Of a stretch of DNA of 64,000 nt, positions 1 through 13,759 are shown in pieces. Position 1 is the stretch's first letter, and the number at the start of each line of letters is the position of its first letter. The translations under genes and the position numbers were made by a program. The notes beneath the pieces were generated by a model. It was not told where the DNA came from and ran no database searches. It worked only from the letters and a program-made list of their open reading frames with translations. The stretch comes from Eonycteris spelaea (lineage: Eukaryota; Chordata; Mammalia; Chiroptera; Pteropodidae), in assembly GCA_003508835.1 (NCBI GenBank), contig PUFA01000314.1:744001-808000 (forward strand), given 5' to 3'.

Positions 1-1789
1 GAACTATCTTCTTTTAGAGAATTGATTGCCTGATCATAGGATAGACTGGTATTTCAAAAGAAATGTTACCCAAGAATTAATTGTATGTGAACATTTACCA
101 CTCTTGTTTCATTTCTAATAGATCTTATAGTTATCTCTGGAAAGTGAATGGTTCTTTGGTCATAGACATGAGATCGTGTGCTGAATGTGCAAAGGTGGGT
201 AATTCTGACTGGCGTAAATTCATAAGAGCAGTAATGAGTTTCCAATAGGCAAGCCAAAATTCACTGTGTACCTTTTCTCCACTCTTTGGCGTAAAACGAC
301 ATTCATGGACAGCTTCTGAGGCTTATCTCAAGGCTCATATTCTAAACTGATTCACACTTAACTAATGTGAGGCATCCACGTGCTGCTGTACCAAGCAATC
401 ACGTCATCGTAAAACGCCCACAGGTTTTTGGTTCACAATGATCTGAGCGCGTATATTCCACAAAGGCGTGTTGTAACCAAACGAGTTATTAGACCTTTCA
501 ATAACCTTCTCACCGCTCTATTTTCCACCAGGTAGCCAGGCTCCGGTGAGCTGCTGATCACTTCTTTCTGGCTGACGAATACTGGACGCACGGCATCTTC
601 TCAGGGCGGTGTGTGTAAGACTCATCCACGATTTACAAGACAAGACCTCAACATCGCCGGGCCATAAGTCGTTACGGCTCTGTGTCGTTGAAAAGAGATC
701 GGAATGACAGGGTTGCATTATCGGAAACCTGATACGTGTCAATTGACGTGATCTCTCCCCCAAAACGAGACAGACTGGCAACAGACCAGATACTTGACAC
801 GGAGCTGTGTCTTACTGGAAGAAAGCTTGCTGCGTGGTTTCCCAGTGAGGCTCCCATTTCCTTCTCCTTACACCGCCATGATGGCCATTCATCTGCATCT
901 CACTAAAATTCATTAGGCCTGCTTTACCCCGCTCTTCAAATGACCGGGGACTGGGCTGAGTCGTTAGGATTCTTTTCAAGCAGTAAGAAGAAGTGAGATT
1001 TTGGAGAAGAGGCTATAAGTGCAGGTTCAACGGGCACACGAAGCACGCAGCTTCATCCCATTCTCGCTAAGATGTTTCTGCAGAATCCTTTGGGGGAGAA
1101 AAATCAGCCGTTTCCTTACATTTCCGAGATCGTCTCTGTGATCGCTGACCCCGCCTGTCAGCGGCAGCCCTGATTACTAAATTCCAGAGACTTACAGAAA
1201 TGCTGGGTTTTGCTGTGTTTGCGGAGTAAAGCAAACGGCCTGCTGAGCGGCCGCCTGCGGACCCAACAGAGCGTTAGTGGCCTGAAGCTGAAGGCTGAGC
1301 TCCCACACTCAGAGACACTAACGAAACGGAGCTCAGCCTCGTCCCATGTCGCACGGCGTCCCCCTCCCTCCTTGAAGAGATTACGGTGACATTTTAGGAG
1401 TCTCTTCTCCTCTAAATCTGGATTTTGTAAGCATGGTACACACATTTCTAAAGCATCGCCCAACGAAAGTGGTTGAGAAGGGGGTTTGCCTATCCGACTT
1501 TCGGTCAGGGCCATCCTTCCGGAAACGGGTTCTTCCCCACCCGTGTTTCAAATCTGCCAGTGGACGAGCGGGGGGAGCCGCCCGGGCTGGGTTGCCTTCC
1601 CAGCGGCACAGTTAGACGCTCGATCACCCGCCTTCTATTAAAAACAAAGAACAAACAAAAAAACGCCACGTTTCTTTAATACGACGGCAAAATAGGGCTT
1701 ACCGAAACGCTGAATTTTCTGGGCCTCGCAGAGTCAGAAATAAAAGCAGCACTCACGGAGCCACGTCCTAGGGACACGGGCACGCCCAT
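1..1789. other. Intergenic/intronic stretch, no gene recognised
   Basis: The composition is mixed, AT-leaning to about 1.0 kb and then rising in GC. Both strands were read. The open frames are short, without recognisable domains or a coding-like residue pattern, and no transposon family was recognised. A short A-rich patch lies near 1,640-1,665. I see nothing else to annotate. Confidence 0.6.
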
Positions 1790-2566
1790 CAGCGTTATTT
1801 CTTAACGCGCATCGCAGCGGTGACGTGCCCCTCCAAAGGAAAATGGGGACACGGACGGGTGCGTGCGCCGGTGACGGTGACAGGAGGCACGTGACCAGCG
1901 ACACCGTGGCTGGACGCGGCAAACCGTCCCATGGAGAAGGAGCCTGTCCTTGCTGTCACCCCCCCCGCCCCGCCCTGGCCCTCGCCCCGCGGGGGCAGGA
2001 AACAGGGAGCGGGCAAGGCAGAGGGCCAGCTTCGGCTCACAGGCCCTCGGTGTGGCCGCCGCGGCGAGATGCGCTTTGGCAGAGGAGAGCGAAGCTGCCA
2101 GGCGTCCCCGCGGCACGGACACGGCGGTGCCAGCCCCGCGCGCCGCCCCGAAGGCGAACGCGTCCGCCGACTGTGCCGCCGGCTTCCTTTCCTCCCCTGC
2201 CCCCTGCTTTTCACGACTGGGAAGAAAACCCGAGAATCGCAGTTTGACCCCGGGGGGGGGGGCTCCCAACGGGGCGACGGGCAGGAAGCGCTCGCTCCCG
2301 GGGCTCCGCGCCGCAGGCCGGTTTCAGCCGTCACGGCCGGAAGGGGATGCACAGGGTCCTCGCGTTTCGCGTCCGTGCGTGACCCCCGGCCCGGACGGGG
2401 CGGTCGCTGCTGGCGGCACCTGCTCGGCGCGGCGGGCGAGGGCCCGCGGGGCAGGGGCGGGGACCCTGGGGACGGTCCCTTCGTCGTCCTGAGCACGTCC
2501 TCGCTCTCTGATCCTTCGATCCCACTTTTCCAGTCGGAGGAGACGGCAGATTCAGGGGGGGGGGGG
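1790..2566. other. CpG-dense GC-rich block (CpG-island-like) with two long G runs
   Basis: CpG dinucleotides are dense by eye and GC is very high compared with the sequence before 1.7 kb. Two uninterrupted G runs, of 11 at about 2,252-2,262 and 12 at about 2,555-2,566, lie inside it. Large open frames exist on both strands here (up to about 330 codons) but overlap in conflicting frames. Their composition is Arg/Pro/Gly/Ala-rich, as expected when GC-rich DNA lacks stops. The block could be a promoter island or simply locally GC-biased sequence; no first exon could be defined. Confidence 0.5.
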
Positions 2567-5069
2567 TGTGAGAAAACGGCCCGGGATCTTCGCCCGCCTT
2601 TCCCCAGGGCGACGTTCACGGTCGACAGGGCAATGGCAGGCGTGAGGAACACACGTGCGTGTGCGCACGCACACACACCCCCCAACCCACGCACGTCTCT
2701 CCACGGGCACACACCCGCGCCGCGTCTCGGCGTCCTGTTCCCGGCCGTTGGGTCACGTGCGTCCCCGTTCCTCCCGGGATTCCGGTCCTTGTTCACCCAG
2801 CACGTGGGTTAAGGCTCAAAATCCCACGTGCCCGAAGTTGCCCAACGGTGTGGGGGCCCCGCCGCGGCACGCAGCGTGTGACCCCGTGTGGCTGCAGGTG
2901 ACGAATGCTGGACTCTGAAATCCCTTCCAGTGAACCGCCCGTCAGGACGGCGTTGAGGAGGATGCTCCGAGGGGCGCGGACAGTCACTGGCGTCTGCGGT
3001 CATCGGTGCTCACGGCGAATGCTCACCCCCAACTTCCCAGCCGTCGTTCTCTGTGACCGATGTGACCCTACGTGTCATTTCCTCCAGGGTCCGATTTCGG
3101 CCCCCAGATAACACACACGCAAATGTCAACAAATCTGCCCGTGACCGAAAGACAGACGTTAGGACACGGCGGAGGAGGAGGCTCACGCCTTGATTTCGTT
3201 TGACTTCAAATCCCAGATTCCGACGGGGCAGACACGCTCTGCAATGAAAAAACGTAGCAAGGAGACTGTTTCCGACTACACCCAGAGCATCAGACAGATA
3301 GGCTCCGCCGCCCAAGGGACACGCGTGGAGGATTTCATGGGCCCCAGCAGGAAACTTCCTGAACGCGACGGATGAGAAGCAGAACACAAGCACTGACTGG
3401 TGGCTCCTCTAAAATCAGAAGGTTAAGCTCGCCTCCCCACAGAGAGGGACTGTGAAAATTTCCTGTCCTGGGGGAGGTTCAGGGCCACCTCCAAGCCACC
3501 AGCTGGGGACCGGGAACAGCGACACCCTGCCGGGCCCGGAGGCAGGGGCGGAGCTGGACGTAGAGGTTCAGGACACGCTCTGTGTGCAGCTCAAGGCCGC
3601 ACGTTACTGGTTCCTGGTGAAACGGCCCGGCCTGACGGACGAGGTGCAGGCGCCCCCGGAGCTGCGTGTGTGTGGGGCGTGCTGGGTTTGGGCGTCAGGA
3701 GAGGCAGGAGGCACGGGGGGCGGGCATGCTGCCCTGTGAACAGGGAAGCCCGAGGGCAGATCCCGTGTTTCCTGGAAACCTTTCCAGCGTCAGGAACGGT
3801 TCCTAACGGCAGAGGAGCCTGCAGGCGCTGTCGCCAGGCGCGTTGGACGATTTCGACGGATCCATAGTGACGCCAATTCCGGTGACGGAGAAGCAAACGG
3901 ACAGACGGGATCAGTGACGACCCTCAGGGAACGCACACACATTGTTCGATCTTTCAACCTTGGGGCCCCCGCGCCCGAATCCGCCTGCCATCGAACCACA
4001 GGCTTTGTGATTCGGTTCTGACACCCCGGGCCTCTGCCTGAAGCAAGACAAGATCTCCCTGCAATTCCCTTTTCATTTTCCCTTTTACTTTCACACGTTT
4101 TTCTCCCTTCGCACAAGAAACCCAAACCTTCACCGGCACAGCGCTGAGCTTCACGCCGGCGCCTGGGTGCGGGTCCGTCCGTCGCAGACACGCGGCTTCC
4201 TGCCACCTCGCGGGCGAAACGCTCAGTCAGGCCAGAGCCCAGGGCCGACGTCGAAAGCACCCCTGGACAGGAGTGGGGGACCCCCCACCGTCACTGGCGA
4301 GGCCGTGGGGGCCCGTGGCTGCTGCACAGAAACTCGTGAAACCGGGATGTGATGTGAAGAACCAGCAACGTTTGTGCCAGCGCCATCCCCAGGGCCGGCG
4401 GCCACCCCGGCCACGTCCCCTGCTCTGGGGCGGGCGGTGCCACCCTCGCGTCCTGGCTTCCCCTCCGCCCGCGTTGCGAGGACACCCCAGAAACCTGCGC
4501 ACGGTCTTTGCTGCCTTCCCGGGCCCACGCCTGGAATCGTCGGCTTCTCCCCCGGGCTGCGTCCCCTTCGGCAGACCCGGCCAGCTCCGTCCACAGAGCC
4601 TGGCCGGAGTTCACGGCTCCGCGGGTCACACTGGGCAGAAGGGCCTCCGCGTGGGTCAGGTGACCGCGCGGCGCGTGCTCCGTGGGCTGCAGGCTCGGCG
4701 CAGTGGGCCTGAGGCGTTTGAAACGAGCCCTGGGTTTTGTTTTCCTGTTAATGAAAATACGATTTGTTTCGGAGGCGGCGTTTGGGGGCGCGTCTAAGAA
4801 GAGGTCCTTGGAATGGGAAGATGCTTTGTTTCCAACGGCGTGGGGACGCTGGTCCTCAATCCGGTCGCCGGCCGCCACGCCCTTGGGGAACAGGTTCCGC
4901 TCCGGGCAGAGCAGAGAGAGTGGGAAGAAGCTGCTTTTGTTATGAAGCCAGAGGTGGGGAAGAAAAGGGGTGATTTCAGGATAACTTGGCGACTAGCTTC
5001 TGGAAAACGTCTCGGGAAAGAAAGGCGTTGTGTTTGCTGAGCTGGAGGACGTCCCTCCTGCACCCTCAC
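2567..5069. other. GC-rich non-coding stretch
   Basis: No gene or transposon was recognised. It contains an alternating CA/GT/GC-rich patch at about 2,650-2,710, which could adopt Z-DNA, and a pyrimidine-rich tract near 4,045-4,115. Open frames are present on both strands but show no domain. Confidence 0.5.
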
Positions 5070-5700
5070 ACGCGTGGGAGCGGCCCGCCCCACGCACACG
5101 GCTCTGCGGCAGGCTGACGGGGCCGCTGCGAACCCGAGTTTCCTTGTGATGTTAACGACGGCGACGGAAACACAGGTTTGTCACAGTGGACGGCCCGGTG
5201 CTTCCCAGAGGCGCTCAGCCGCCCGACCCCCGTCCCCAGCCCCGGGGGCACGGACGGCCACCCTCCCCGCAGGTGCGCGTTTTCCAGAAAGCCACGGATG
5301 TGTAAAGCCCCGCGCACTCCGCGGGAAGACGGTCGTTTCCCTCGGCGACATCCGTCCACGAGCCATCGCGCCCCTGGCCGCCTCGAGAGCGTGTTTGCAT
5401 TTGCACCTTTTCCAGCCGCGGCGAGACGTTCCGTCCCGTGGAGCGGGGCGCGTCCACGGCCCCGGCGGGAGGACGCCGGGATGGCTCCCGGTTCGCGGTG
5501 ACCGTGCGTGGGGCCGCCGTGAACCCGCGGGCAGGCGTGTGCGTGTGCGTGCGCACGGCGCTCCCACGCCGCCCGGGCACGTTTCGGGACCGGCGGCCGG
5601 ACTGTGTGATCGGCCCACGCGCGGCTTCGGCACACAACGCCCACGCGTCTCTCGACCCACAGCCCGCCCGCCCCCTGCTGCGCTTAGCGTTTTCTTTTAA
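5070..5700. other. CpG-dense GC-rich block
   Basis: CpG is dense, with a GT/GC alternating patch at about 5,536-5,560. The long minus-strand frame covering it (about 5.2-6.4 kb) is Arg/Pro/Ser-rich with no recognisable domain and is judged spurious. The block ends abruptly in an AT-richer stretch near 5,690. No promoter could be confirmed. Confidence 0.4.
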
Positions 5701-7229
5701 AAAGATCGACTTAGCTACTTTGATAGGCGTGTAAGACAGCTCATTTTCGCTGCCACTTTGCATCGCCGCCTGTTGGCTCCGTTCTGGCGAGGCACCTGTT
5801 CCGGATTTTTCTTTGCCCCATTTTGCACTGAGTGCTTTGTGCTCTTGTGGTCGAGTTTTCAGAAATCGTCGTATGTTTGGGACCCAAGTCCTCCGCCAGA
5901 TGAATACATGCGGACATTTCCGCCCAGGCTCTTCTATCTCCCGTCCGCGGACGGCATCGTGCACGGAGCAGCTGTTCACGCCAGCGCGGCCCAGCGTGCC
6001 AGCGTTCTTCCTGCACGGACCACGTACGTGGGGTGACAGCCAGATCGCGGCCAGGCCGTCTCCCGCGGTATCCCTAGGAGTCTTACGGTCTGGCGCTGTA
6101 CGTGTAGGTCTGCGCCCCGACTGCAGATGGCGTCTGAAAAGCGGCGGGGTGCGGAAAGTCTGGCTCTGTTGCCCGTTTTCCTTGCATGGCGTCACCCTGT
6201 CACAGCACCCAACGCTTCGGGCGCTTCTCCCCCGACTCGCCCGGCTTCCTGAGCACACGCCGGCGGGGGGCTCTCCCCGGGGGTCTGCTCCCCTCGTCGC
6301 TCTCGCCTGGGTGACACGGGTGAGCAACGGGCTGTCGGGGGCACGACACGCCTCGCTCACGTCCACCCCGATGAGGCTCTCCTCTCGCCTCGCTGTGTTC
6401 TGGGGTCGCAGTCACACTCGGCGCCGCCCCAAGAAACCACAAGTCAAACGACTCTCTTCCAGCCCCGTATCAAAAGCGAGTCGCTGTACTCGCTGCCGCG
6501 TCACGCAGCTGTCTCCTCATCGTGGAGATGTTGGGGTCCGGGGGGTCCACGCGGCTAAACCGCGCTGAGCATCTGCCTCATTTCCATCTTTACCCTTAAA
6601 CTAACACGGCATCTTAGAAAAAGAGAGGAGGGAGGCATCGCCGATATCTATTCCCCTTATACGTGGCTCGTGCTTTCTCCTGTTCGCTAGCTTCTAACGA
6701 CGTTCCCCGCCAGGCTGCGAGCTCGCGTTTTTAATTCGGAACCCTTGCGATGATGACGGACGTCAGCCGAGGATTTCAGAGAGGCTCGACACCGTGGGTG
6801 CCGCGCCCGTCCGCGGCCACAGCCCTCTGGGGCTGACGCACGCACCTGCCCGTCTCGCCGCCTCTGCCCACGCTGACCCTGGCGGGCCGACGCCGTGAGT
6901 TCTCACGGTTCCTGCTTCCCCGGCTTTGCTGGTTCAGCCGTGAGGAGGAGGAGGAGAGAGGGAAACCGGAAAGGGCAGAGCATCTCTGCACGCACGGCGA
7001 CGGTCTGTTTTCATTTGGTCTCTGCACGCGCTTTGTGAAAAGCAGAGAGCCAGGTTCCGCACGAGGCCATCTCTTCCACACGCCCAGGTGGAAGACAGAT
7101 TTCTCTCATCGACTGACATTGTATTTTTTCTAAGAGGGTTTTGCCCTAAGTGCTGCAGGCAGGAGCACGAGGTGGTGAACCCTGGTGACAAGTGGATGTC
7201 ATGTGCGTCCAACTCAAAATAGGTTTTGG
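5701..7229. other. Non-coding stretch, no gene recognised
   Basis: The composition is mixed to GC-rich with scattered CpG. Nothing was recognised on either strand beyond short or conflicting open frames. Confidence 0.5.
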
Positions 7230-7350
7230 CAGGAACGTCACTGTGTGATGCCGTGTGTCAGCTGACACTTCATAATGCGTGATGCTACATAGCAGTTTCA
7301 TATGATTCCATTTACATCAGGAACTGACCGAGTTCTGAGCCAGAGAGTGC
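7230..7350 (+). mobile_element. Possible LINE-1 3'-UTR scrap, sense
   Basis: The text around 7,285-7,345 follows the familiar L1 3'-end wording: a TATGATTCCATTTA-like motif followed by a degenerate 'aactg...agagtgcttagaa' stretch. In L1 3' UTRs the corresponding order is 'patterned ATGATTCCATTTATATGA, then cagaaagtagaa'. The match is short and diverged, so the assignment is tentative. Orientation is plus. No flanking target-site duplication or poly(A) tail could be delimited. Confidence 0.35.
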
Positions 7351-9343
7351 TTAGAAGGGCACAGAAAATTGCTTTTAAAAGATGCTGTAACCACCATAAT
7401 GACTTTTTAAAAAATTCCACATAATCCCACTTCTCGTTCCTGATACAGACCCTGACCTAAGCAAACGACCTGTCCAAATTCCTGTAGCTCCTCCGTCCCC
7501 AAGTGCAAGACCTGCAGCCCCCGGGCTGGTGACCGAGGGGCGGCTTCACACGGCGTGGATGATGCCAGGGTCCCAGTGTGTGCTGGAGAAACTGCACTGA
7601 GCAGTGCCACGGAAGAGGGCCCAGCACTGCAGAACACGTTCTCGATGAGAAGGCAGAAGGATCAGCAGCCTGCTCATCAGAGTGTCACACGCGGACGGAA
7701 GCTGTCCTTGGGGCCACCGTGACCCCCAAACACGAGCCTAAACCGCCTCCACCAGGTAGGACGAATGTGCAATATGCCGACTCACCGGACCAAAACGGAT
7801 TTGATGATGCTTCGTTCTATGATACTCTTAAGCTGAAGATGCCGAGGCAGTCGACAGAGAAACAAAGACACTTTTTATATATTTGCAAATAAGCCAGGCA
7901 TCAAGGAGGCAGAAAAGTATTTCTAATGATGTAATAAAACGGAGACTCTTTCACGAGAATAAATATATATTTGAAATGGACATTGCATGTCTGAAAAAAA
8001 ACTTTAAAAAATAATTTCTCCGAAATTCCAATTGGGAAATAACCACTGAACGAAATTTCAATACCTATTTTGAAACATTTTTTTTCCTGTGCTTTTAGGG
8101 ATGTTTTCTTTGCCTGGAAAACAACAGACATTAACAATAGGACATTGTAGAGTTTGGCTCAATGGCCAAACGTTGACAAATTAGGATAATGTTGTCTAAA
8201 GAACACCATAACTTATTTGCACATTACTGCATTGGGGGGGGGGGTTCATTTTCAACAGGGTACGTTTTAAAACCTTCACCGGGACCTTTATGGAAACATG
8301 AGGCCGATACAGATTAGTTACATTGTCTCATGTACGTATTTTATACTGACGGGAGATAAGCTAACGACTTGAAGATGAGAATAAAGTCCCTGCGTGTGAA
8401 AAGCGGACTAGGTGCCACCTGCTCAGAAGGATATTTATTCTTCGTGCTGGAAACCTGGCATCCTGGGGAGCTATCCGAGAGATAATACAGTCGAGTAGAA
8501 GACCATTTCAATCCTTCTCCGACCGAGCCAACGAAGCGAGCACTGAAAACGCAGTCTCCTCGTGCTCCTGGGATTTAGCTGTGTTTCCTTCCTCGTCCAT
8601 CCCCCTCGAACGTATATACACGTTTACTGCCTTAAATGAGTCTTTTCTCCAATGTTATTTCCGTGGCGAGCGAGAGGGGCGGGTGTCATTCGCCACAGGA
8701 AGAGTGGAGACCGTAGGCTTCGCGAACCGGTGGGGGGGGTGGGGGGCAGCCACAGAACGTCCTCTCAGGCGAGGAAAAAGACAGACGACAGAAGCAAACA
8801 CACGGCGGAGGTAGGAGCCAGCGAGTCGCACGGCTTGGCAGGGAGGAGACGTGGCGATTGACATGGTCGGTGAGCACTGGCTTCCTTGGCCGCCGGGTCT
8901 GCTGAAAACCACAGTTCCACAAGCTACAGTTGTGTCTACGGGGCCGCCGGGAAAGTCCTGCAGTGGCTGCGTTGTAAACAGTGCCAGACAAACCAGCCTG
9001 GCTTCAAAGGGACACACACACACCGGCCCCCACGTGTTTGAAGTCCTGGACACAATGCGCATATTCACTGCTACAAAGGAGCCATTGAGGGGGAAAAGGC
9101 TGCTTTTCACCTTGCTGCCCATGCAGGAACTTCGACGTGTCCAACTGCACAGGCACAAGCTACGCCCCTGATGCCATGCCAGTGCACTGGGACGTCTAGG
9201 CTCTGTTTACGCAAGTTCTAGCAAACGAAACCTTTCCCCAGAAGGTTGCTTCAAAGGGGAGAAGTGTGGGACAGTCAGGCAACTTTCGTAGGTGGACGCC
9301 CAGGGCTTCTCTGCACGCTGCTTCTCCCGAGGAGCTGTTCTGC

Positions 9344-9346
<3 letters not shown>
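7351..9346. other. AT-richer non-coding stretch with a G11 run
   Basis: The sequence is AT-rich around 7.9-8.3 kb. A run of 11 G occurs at about 8,234-8,244, and a G-rich double run at about 8,730-8,746. No gene or identifiable transposon was recognised. Confidence 0.5.

Positions 9347-9384
<38 letters not shown>
9347..9384. repeat. (GT)19 dinucleotide microsatellite
   Basis: There are 38 bases of uninterrupted GT. A perfect tract of this length is usually polymorphic in vertebrates. The open frame that reads through it on the plus strand gains a Val/Cys run from the repeat, which argues against that frame being a gene. Confidence 0.97.
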
Positions 9385-9385
<1 letters not shown>

Positions 9386-12300
9386 TTTTACACTTTCCCT
9401 GAGCTCATAAAGTCAACGAAAGGGAATATCCATTTTGAGGGGCTGTGTTCTCTCATGTTTGTAAAGCGGAAGCAAAAAGATACACGTCGACTGAATCTTT
9501 TTCAGTACTTAAACGTTCTGTGCAGCTTGGTTCTAGGCAAGGCTAAGGTTGCCACACGGACACGTTTTTGGGTCAAGAAGCGGGTTTCTCTTCGCCTCGC
9601 TTGTCGACAGACGTCAGCACCGGCCAGCGTGACCACTGATCTGGAGATACATGTCCCCCCTGCATGGAAACAAGCTCCTCTCTTACACAAGGCGAAAGGT
9701 CCCACGAACCCACCACGGCTTCAGGACGCACAACAAACACCCAGAGACAAGACTTACCATGGCCGCCTGGAAGCCTCGCTCCCAGGACATATAACATATT
9801 TCCTAGACCGCTGTCTTAACCTAAAGACTCTCGTTCATTGTACGTGTCTCCAAAGTTACATTTTTCCTTGTGATGTGGAGGCTGAACTTCTGGATAAAAT
9901 AAGACATGTTTTTAAGGCTGGTGGAAAAAAACATGTTTTTGGATTGGCTGAGAGGCTAGCGTCTTTGAAATGTGTTTGGCTCAGCCAACTCCGATGTACC
10001 GTGCCAAAGTCAAAATTCCTTTGCCTGTAAACTCTAGAGAATTTTCAGGAAATTCAAATCGTATGGCTATTGTCCACTCCTTCACTCAACTCAGAAACTT
10101 TTTTTTATAAGCTACTTAATGTCCAAAAACTGTTCACATCTGATGTCTTACAGACAGAAGGCCATGTTTGCCAGGAACACATCAAATGATAAGGCCAAAT
10201 TTTGGGGTTGCTGTCTTTTCTACCTGCTTGGAAATCTGACGTGGGCACGAGCGACATTATTTCTTTATTAATTCTCTTTCTCTTTAAGAAACCCCTTCGA
10301 GACATCTAGATGTCGCTTCTTGTTATCTTTCACTTCAACGAAAAACACAAGGAAAATAAAAACGCAAGCAAAAGAGCCAAATGAATCCAGAAACATAAGT
10401 TCCTGTAAAAATGAAATGTGAGGAGTGAAAAACAAAACAGATTCAGCATCGTCCAGACCCACGCCGAGGGCTCTCCGCGGACGCTCATTTCCTGTCTAAG
10501 GAACGAAATACACGCTGGACGACATTTCCACGGCATAGTTGCATCTCCGTACCGAGGGAGCTTTACTGAAAGCAGGGAATGATTACGCTGCGGGACCTCT
10601 TTCAGACCGCGACAGTTTCTGACCGCCGCCAAGTTACGTGCTTCGTGCCCTGACTCTGAGGAGCAAGGTACGCCACCGAGGCCCCCGTGGTCCGCAGGTA
10701 ATGACGGCAGATCAAGAAGGACGCTCCACGAGCAAGGTGTCCTTAGGAGCCCGGAGCGAGATCTGCACTTACACCTCATAGGTGCTGTCTGTCACCTGCC
10801 GAGGTGACACGGTCCCGCCACGTCGCCTCCTTTGATCCACGACGGATGTGTTCGAGGGCTGAAACGGGTAAGAGGTCAAGGCGGACAAGTGGGCATTTTC
10901 TTCCTTCCTGAAAGGTTAAGCAACCGCGTGCGCAGGTGTCGCTGTAACCTGTGCACACCGACACCTGTTCTTCCGGTTAAAGATCGGCGTGTAGACCGTA
11001 AGTCTAAGCGCCGAAGAGAGAGGCTGCCGTCCTGTTACTTTAGATGGCGGATTCAGAATGGCTGGTGAAAGCCGCCTTTTCTCATGCAAGGAATCAAAAT
11101 TCCAAAGCAAACACAGAGACGAGTCTTTCCATGGAGGAAAAATCTAAGTCACACAGGTCCATGCATTTCAAACGGTGAGTGAAAACAGTCTCTGCCCTTC
11201 GCCCCGTAGAGCCGTAGGGACGGTACCAGAGTCCAAATTCCCTTCCCATCAGGCACCTTCTCTGCCATATTAAATAGAAACTAAACACGTACTTTGGAAC
11301 TAACGAAACTGACCCGAGTCACGCTTACCATAAAAGAACAACCTTTCTTGTGTTAGGACCCACAGATCGTATGAATCGCACTGCCTATCAAAGGCCTGAT
11401 ATTTTCACGAGCTGGGTTTTTTTTTCCCGTTTTGTTTTGTTTTGTTTTGCCTTGAGTCAGAATTGTGTCACGTATGTTGTCCTGTGTACCAAGTAAAGAA
11501 TGCTACGTTTGCCCATCCCTCCAGCCCCCAACCCCCATCTCTTTGGCGCACTCCTGAATTTAGAATGTAGAATGTCACTGCCACGTCAGGTAGACCTTCG
11601 TACACGGACAGCCACGGCGTCTGGCTGTCCATCGCTTCGTGTCTACCCGAGACGGAGCTCGGAACCCGTGGGAGCGAGCCCCCCCCCCCGCCACGCCTGG
11701 TCACAGACACCGGCAGTCGGCATTATTGGAAGGTCAAGGACAGCTGGATGACTCAGGTTCTACTTACAGCTTCGGCGGCACGGAACAACCATCATATTTT
11801 TGGCTGTCGAAAGAGCATCTTTCGGGAGGAAAATCACATGAGAAGACCCTTTTGCAATCCACCTTTGGTTCTCATAGAAACTCCTGTTTGATATTTGAGT
11901 TTTAATTGCATTTCAAGTGGTGAGCCTGTATCCCTTTCGTAGAGTTGAGGTAAGCCTTTGAGCACGTTGGGGATTACATAGTATTTCACGAATTTTGAAT
12001 GACATTTGTATTTGAGACCTAGTTGTTCTGATGTGACCCATCCCACTAATAATGCTACAGACTGACTACAAGTCAATCGATTAAGGGAAAACACCAACAT
12101 ATTGTCTCCGAAGGTTATATTACCTGCCTCATTGTGGGTTAGTCATTAGGCCGTTTAAGGAACATTCTGAGCATTCCAGGAAATAATACCATGGAATGTA
12201 CTTCATGACGAATAATGTTCCACGTCCCGAGTTTTAAAATGTAATCCTGAATTTGTTCCTTGTGTCTCTTTCATAAGTTGACGATAGTTTTATTATTTGT

Positions 12301-13759
12301 TTCACTTGATAAAGGGACTCCATTCTGACAAAATTGGCTGACGGCGCTTTTGGACTGTCTGTGAAGTCACCCTCAGGACCACGAACCGTCACTGCACTGG
12401 AAATAAGCGATGACATTTCATCGAATGGGACCACTTGAGGGCAACGCTTTTTGGGGGATGAACGAAGAGATTAAGTCTTGCTGTCCATATTAAGTTCTCG
12501 ATCCGGTTTTTCGATGTCTGGTAGTTAGGTGCAGACCAAAAAAAGAAAAAAATTGGGTTGAAGTCAGTACACTACCAAAACAAAAAAGGTGTCAGCCTCT
12601 GTTGTGACCAGCAGCACCGGAAAACGACAGTGCGGAGCAGAACACGGGAGAAAGGCTGCCGTTAGCCCCCTCCGGGCGCATCCCCTCCCGTGCGGCTGCA
12701 CTGGCTGCTCGCGACGGGCTGGTGTCAGGGAGCCCACGGTGTCGGCGACGGCTGGGGACCGCCAGAAATCCAACGGAAGGGTTCCCCCTCACCCTGGCGG
12801 GCATCTTCACCTTCCTGAGTGATTTTCACGTGCTCGTCGACGCACAGAGTGATGTCGGTTTCAGGTGAGCTCACTCCCTGGGTTGCAGCTGCACGACAGC
12901 CCGCTAGCCGCTTGTTTTCAGGTTGCTTTCTAGGCCCCAGTTACACAGTATCGTATTAATCACATGGTTACTCAATGTATCGATTACTCCTGGGCAGCAA
13001 TGTGTCTCAGCATCCAGGGAGAGTTTTATTACACTGTAATCTGCGATGTAGCGATTTACAACGACGGAACGCGGTTTGGTGGCTAGATTGTTCCTAGCCT
13101 CTGAGCAGCGAGTCTAGGCCAAGGTCCCCAGATGCCGTCTCGGTAAACGCCCCGAGCAAGCCCTGGACGCAGGCATCGCGTTAGAGACGGGCAGCTGTGG
13201 CTCACGGACGACACTCACCGGCTCAGTGGCGGATCAGGACATACGTTCAGCAGCTCGGTTTCCGCGGGTCGGGAGCCGAGGCTTAGGACGCGCCATCTCG
13301 TCACAGTCACAGTTCGGCTCCACCGCAGGATTTCACAGGGCGTGTGGGGCGACGGGGCACGAAGGAGTTCTGCCTCCCCCGTCGGCGATCTGAACAGACA
13401 CGGCGCTTCCTGTCACAAGAGCACGGTTCAAACCCCACGTCCTCGGGCCGCCTGCGCGTCCCAGCGCCTTGCGGTCATTTGCGGCCCTTCCTTCCCCAGC
13501 GCTAATAAAGCCAGCTGCGGGCTTAACCGAAGCACACAGGGCACCTCAGGAGGCGGCGAGAAACACCCCGTGTTGCAACTCCCAGGGCCCTGTGGGACGG
13601 GCTGTCACCATCCCCGTGTTTTTTTTTTATCCTCCAATCTGGCCTTGCAATAAACCTTGTTTGGGCAGCGACACGTCTCATCTAGTGACACAGAGCCGAT
13701 GGCACCTGTGTGCAGCTACGTAGGGGCCATGCTTTGAACAGCACTTTGCCCACGCCGGA
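9385..13759. other. Mixed-composition non-coding stretch
   Basis: No gene was recognised. It contains a short (GTTTT)4 tract at about 11,429-11,449, a run of 11 C at about 11,679-11,689, and an A-rich patch near 12,538-12,555. Two stretches near 11,895-11,990 and 12,225-12,340 share a loose resemblance, discussed under rejected items. A T-rich run of about nine lies near 13,620. Confidence 0.5.

Noticed and set aside
1795..2812. Opposed open frames of 333 (minus) and 293 (plus) codons
   Set aside because: Mutually exclusive and both Arg/Pro/Gly-rich. They follow from GC content and run through the poly-G tracts.
5215..6366. Minus-strand frame of 383 codons
   Set aside because: A compositional frame in GC-rich DNA with no recognisable domain, and oppositely oriented frames of more than 200 codons over the same bases.
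11895..12340. Possible tandem pair near 11.9 and 12.23 kb (shared 'GAGTTTTAA', 'TCTCTTTC.TA' and 'GTTGA' words), which might be two LTRs
   Set aside because: Similarity by eye is low and broken by gaps. No LTR ends, primer-binding site or internal retroviral sequence was seen.
13428..13450. tRNA B-box-like GGTTCAAACCCC, which might mark a tRNA gene or tRNA-derived SINE
   Set aside because: There is no matching A box at the right distance, no cloverleaf arms and no SINE body on either side.
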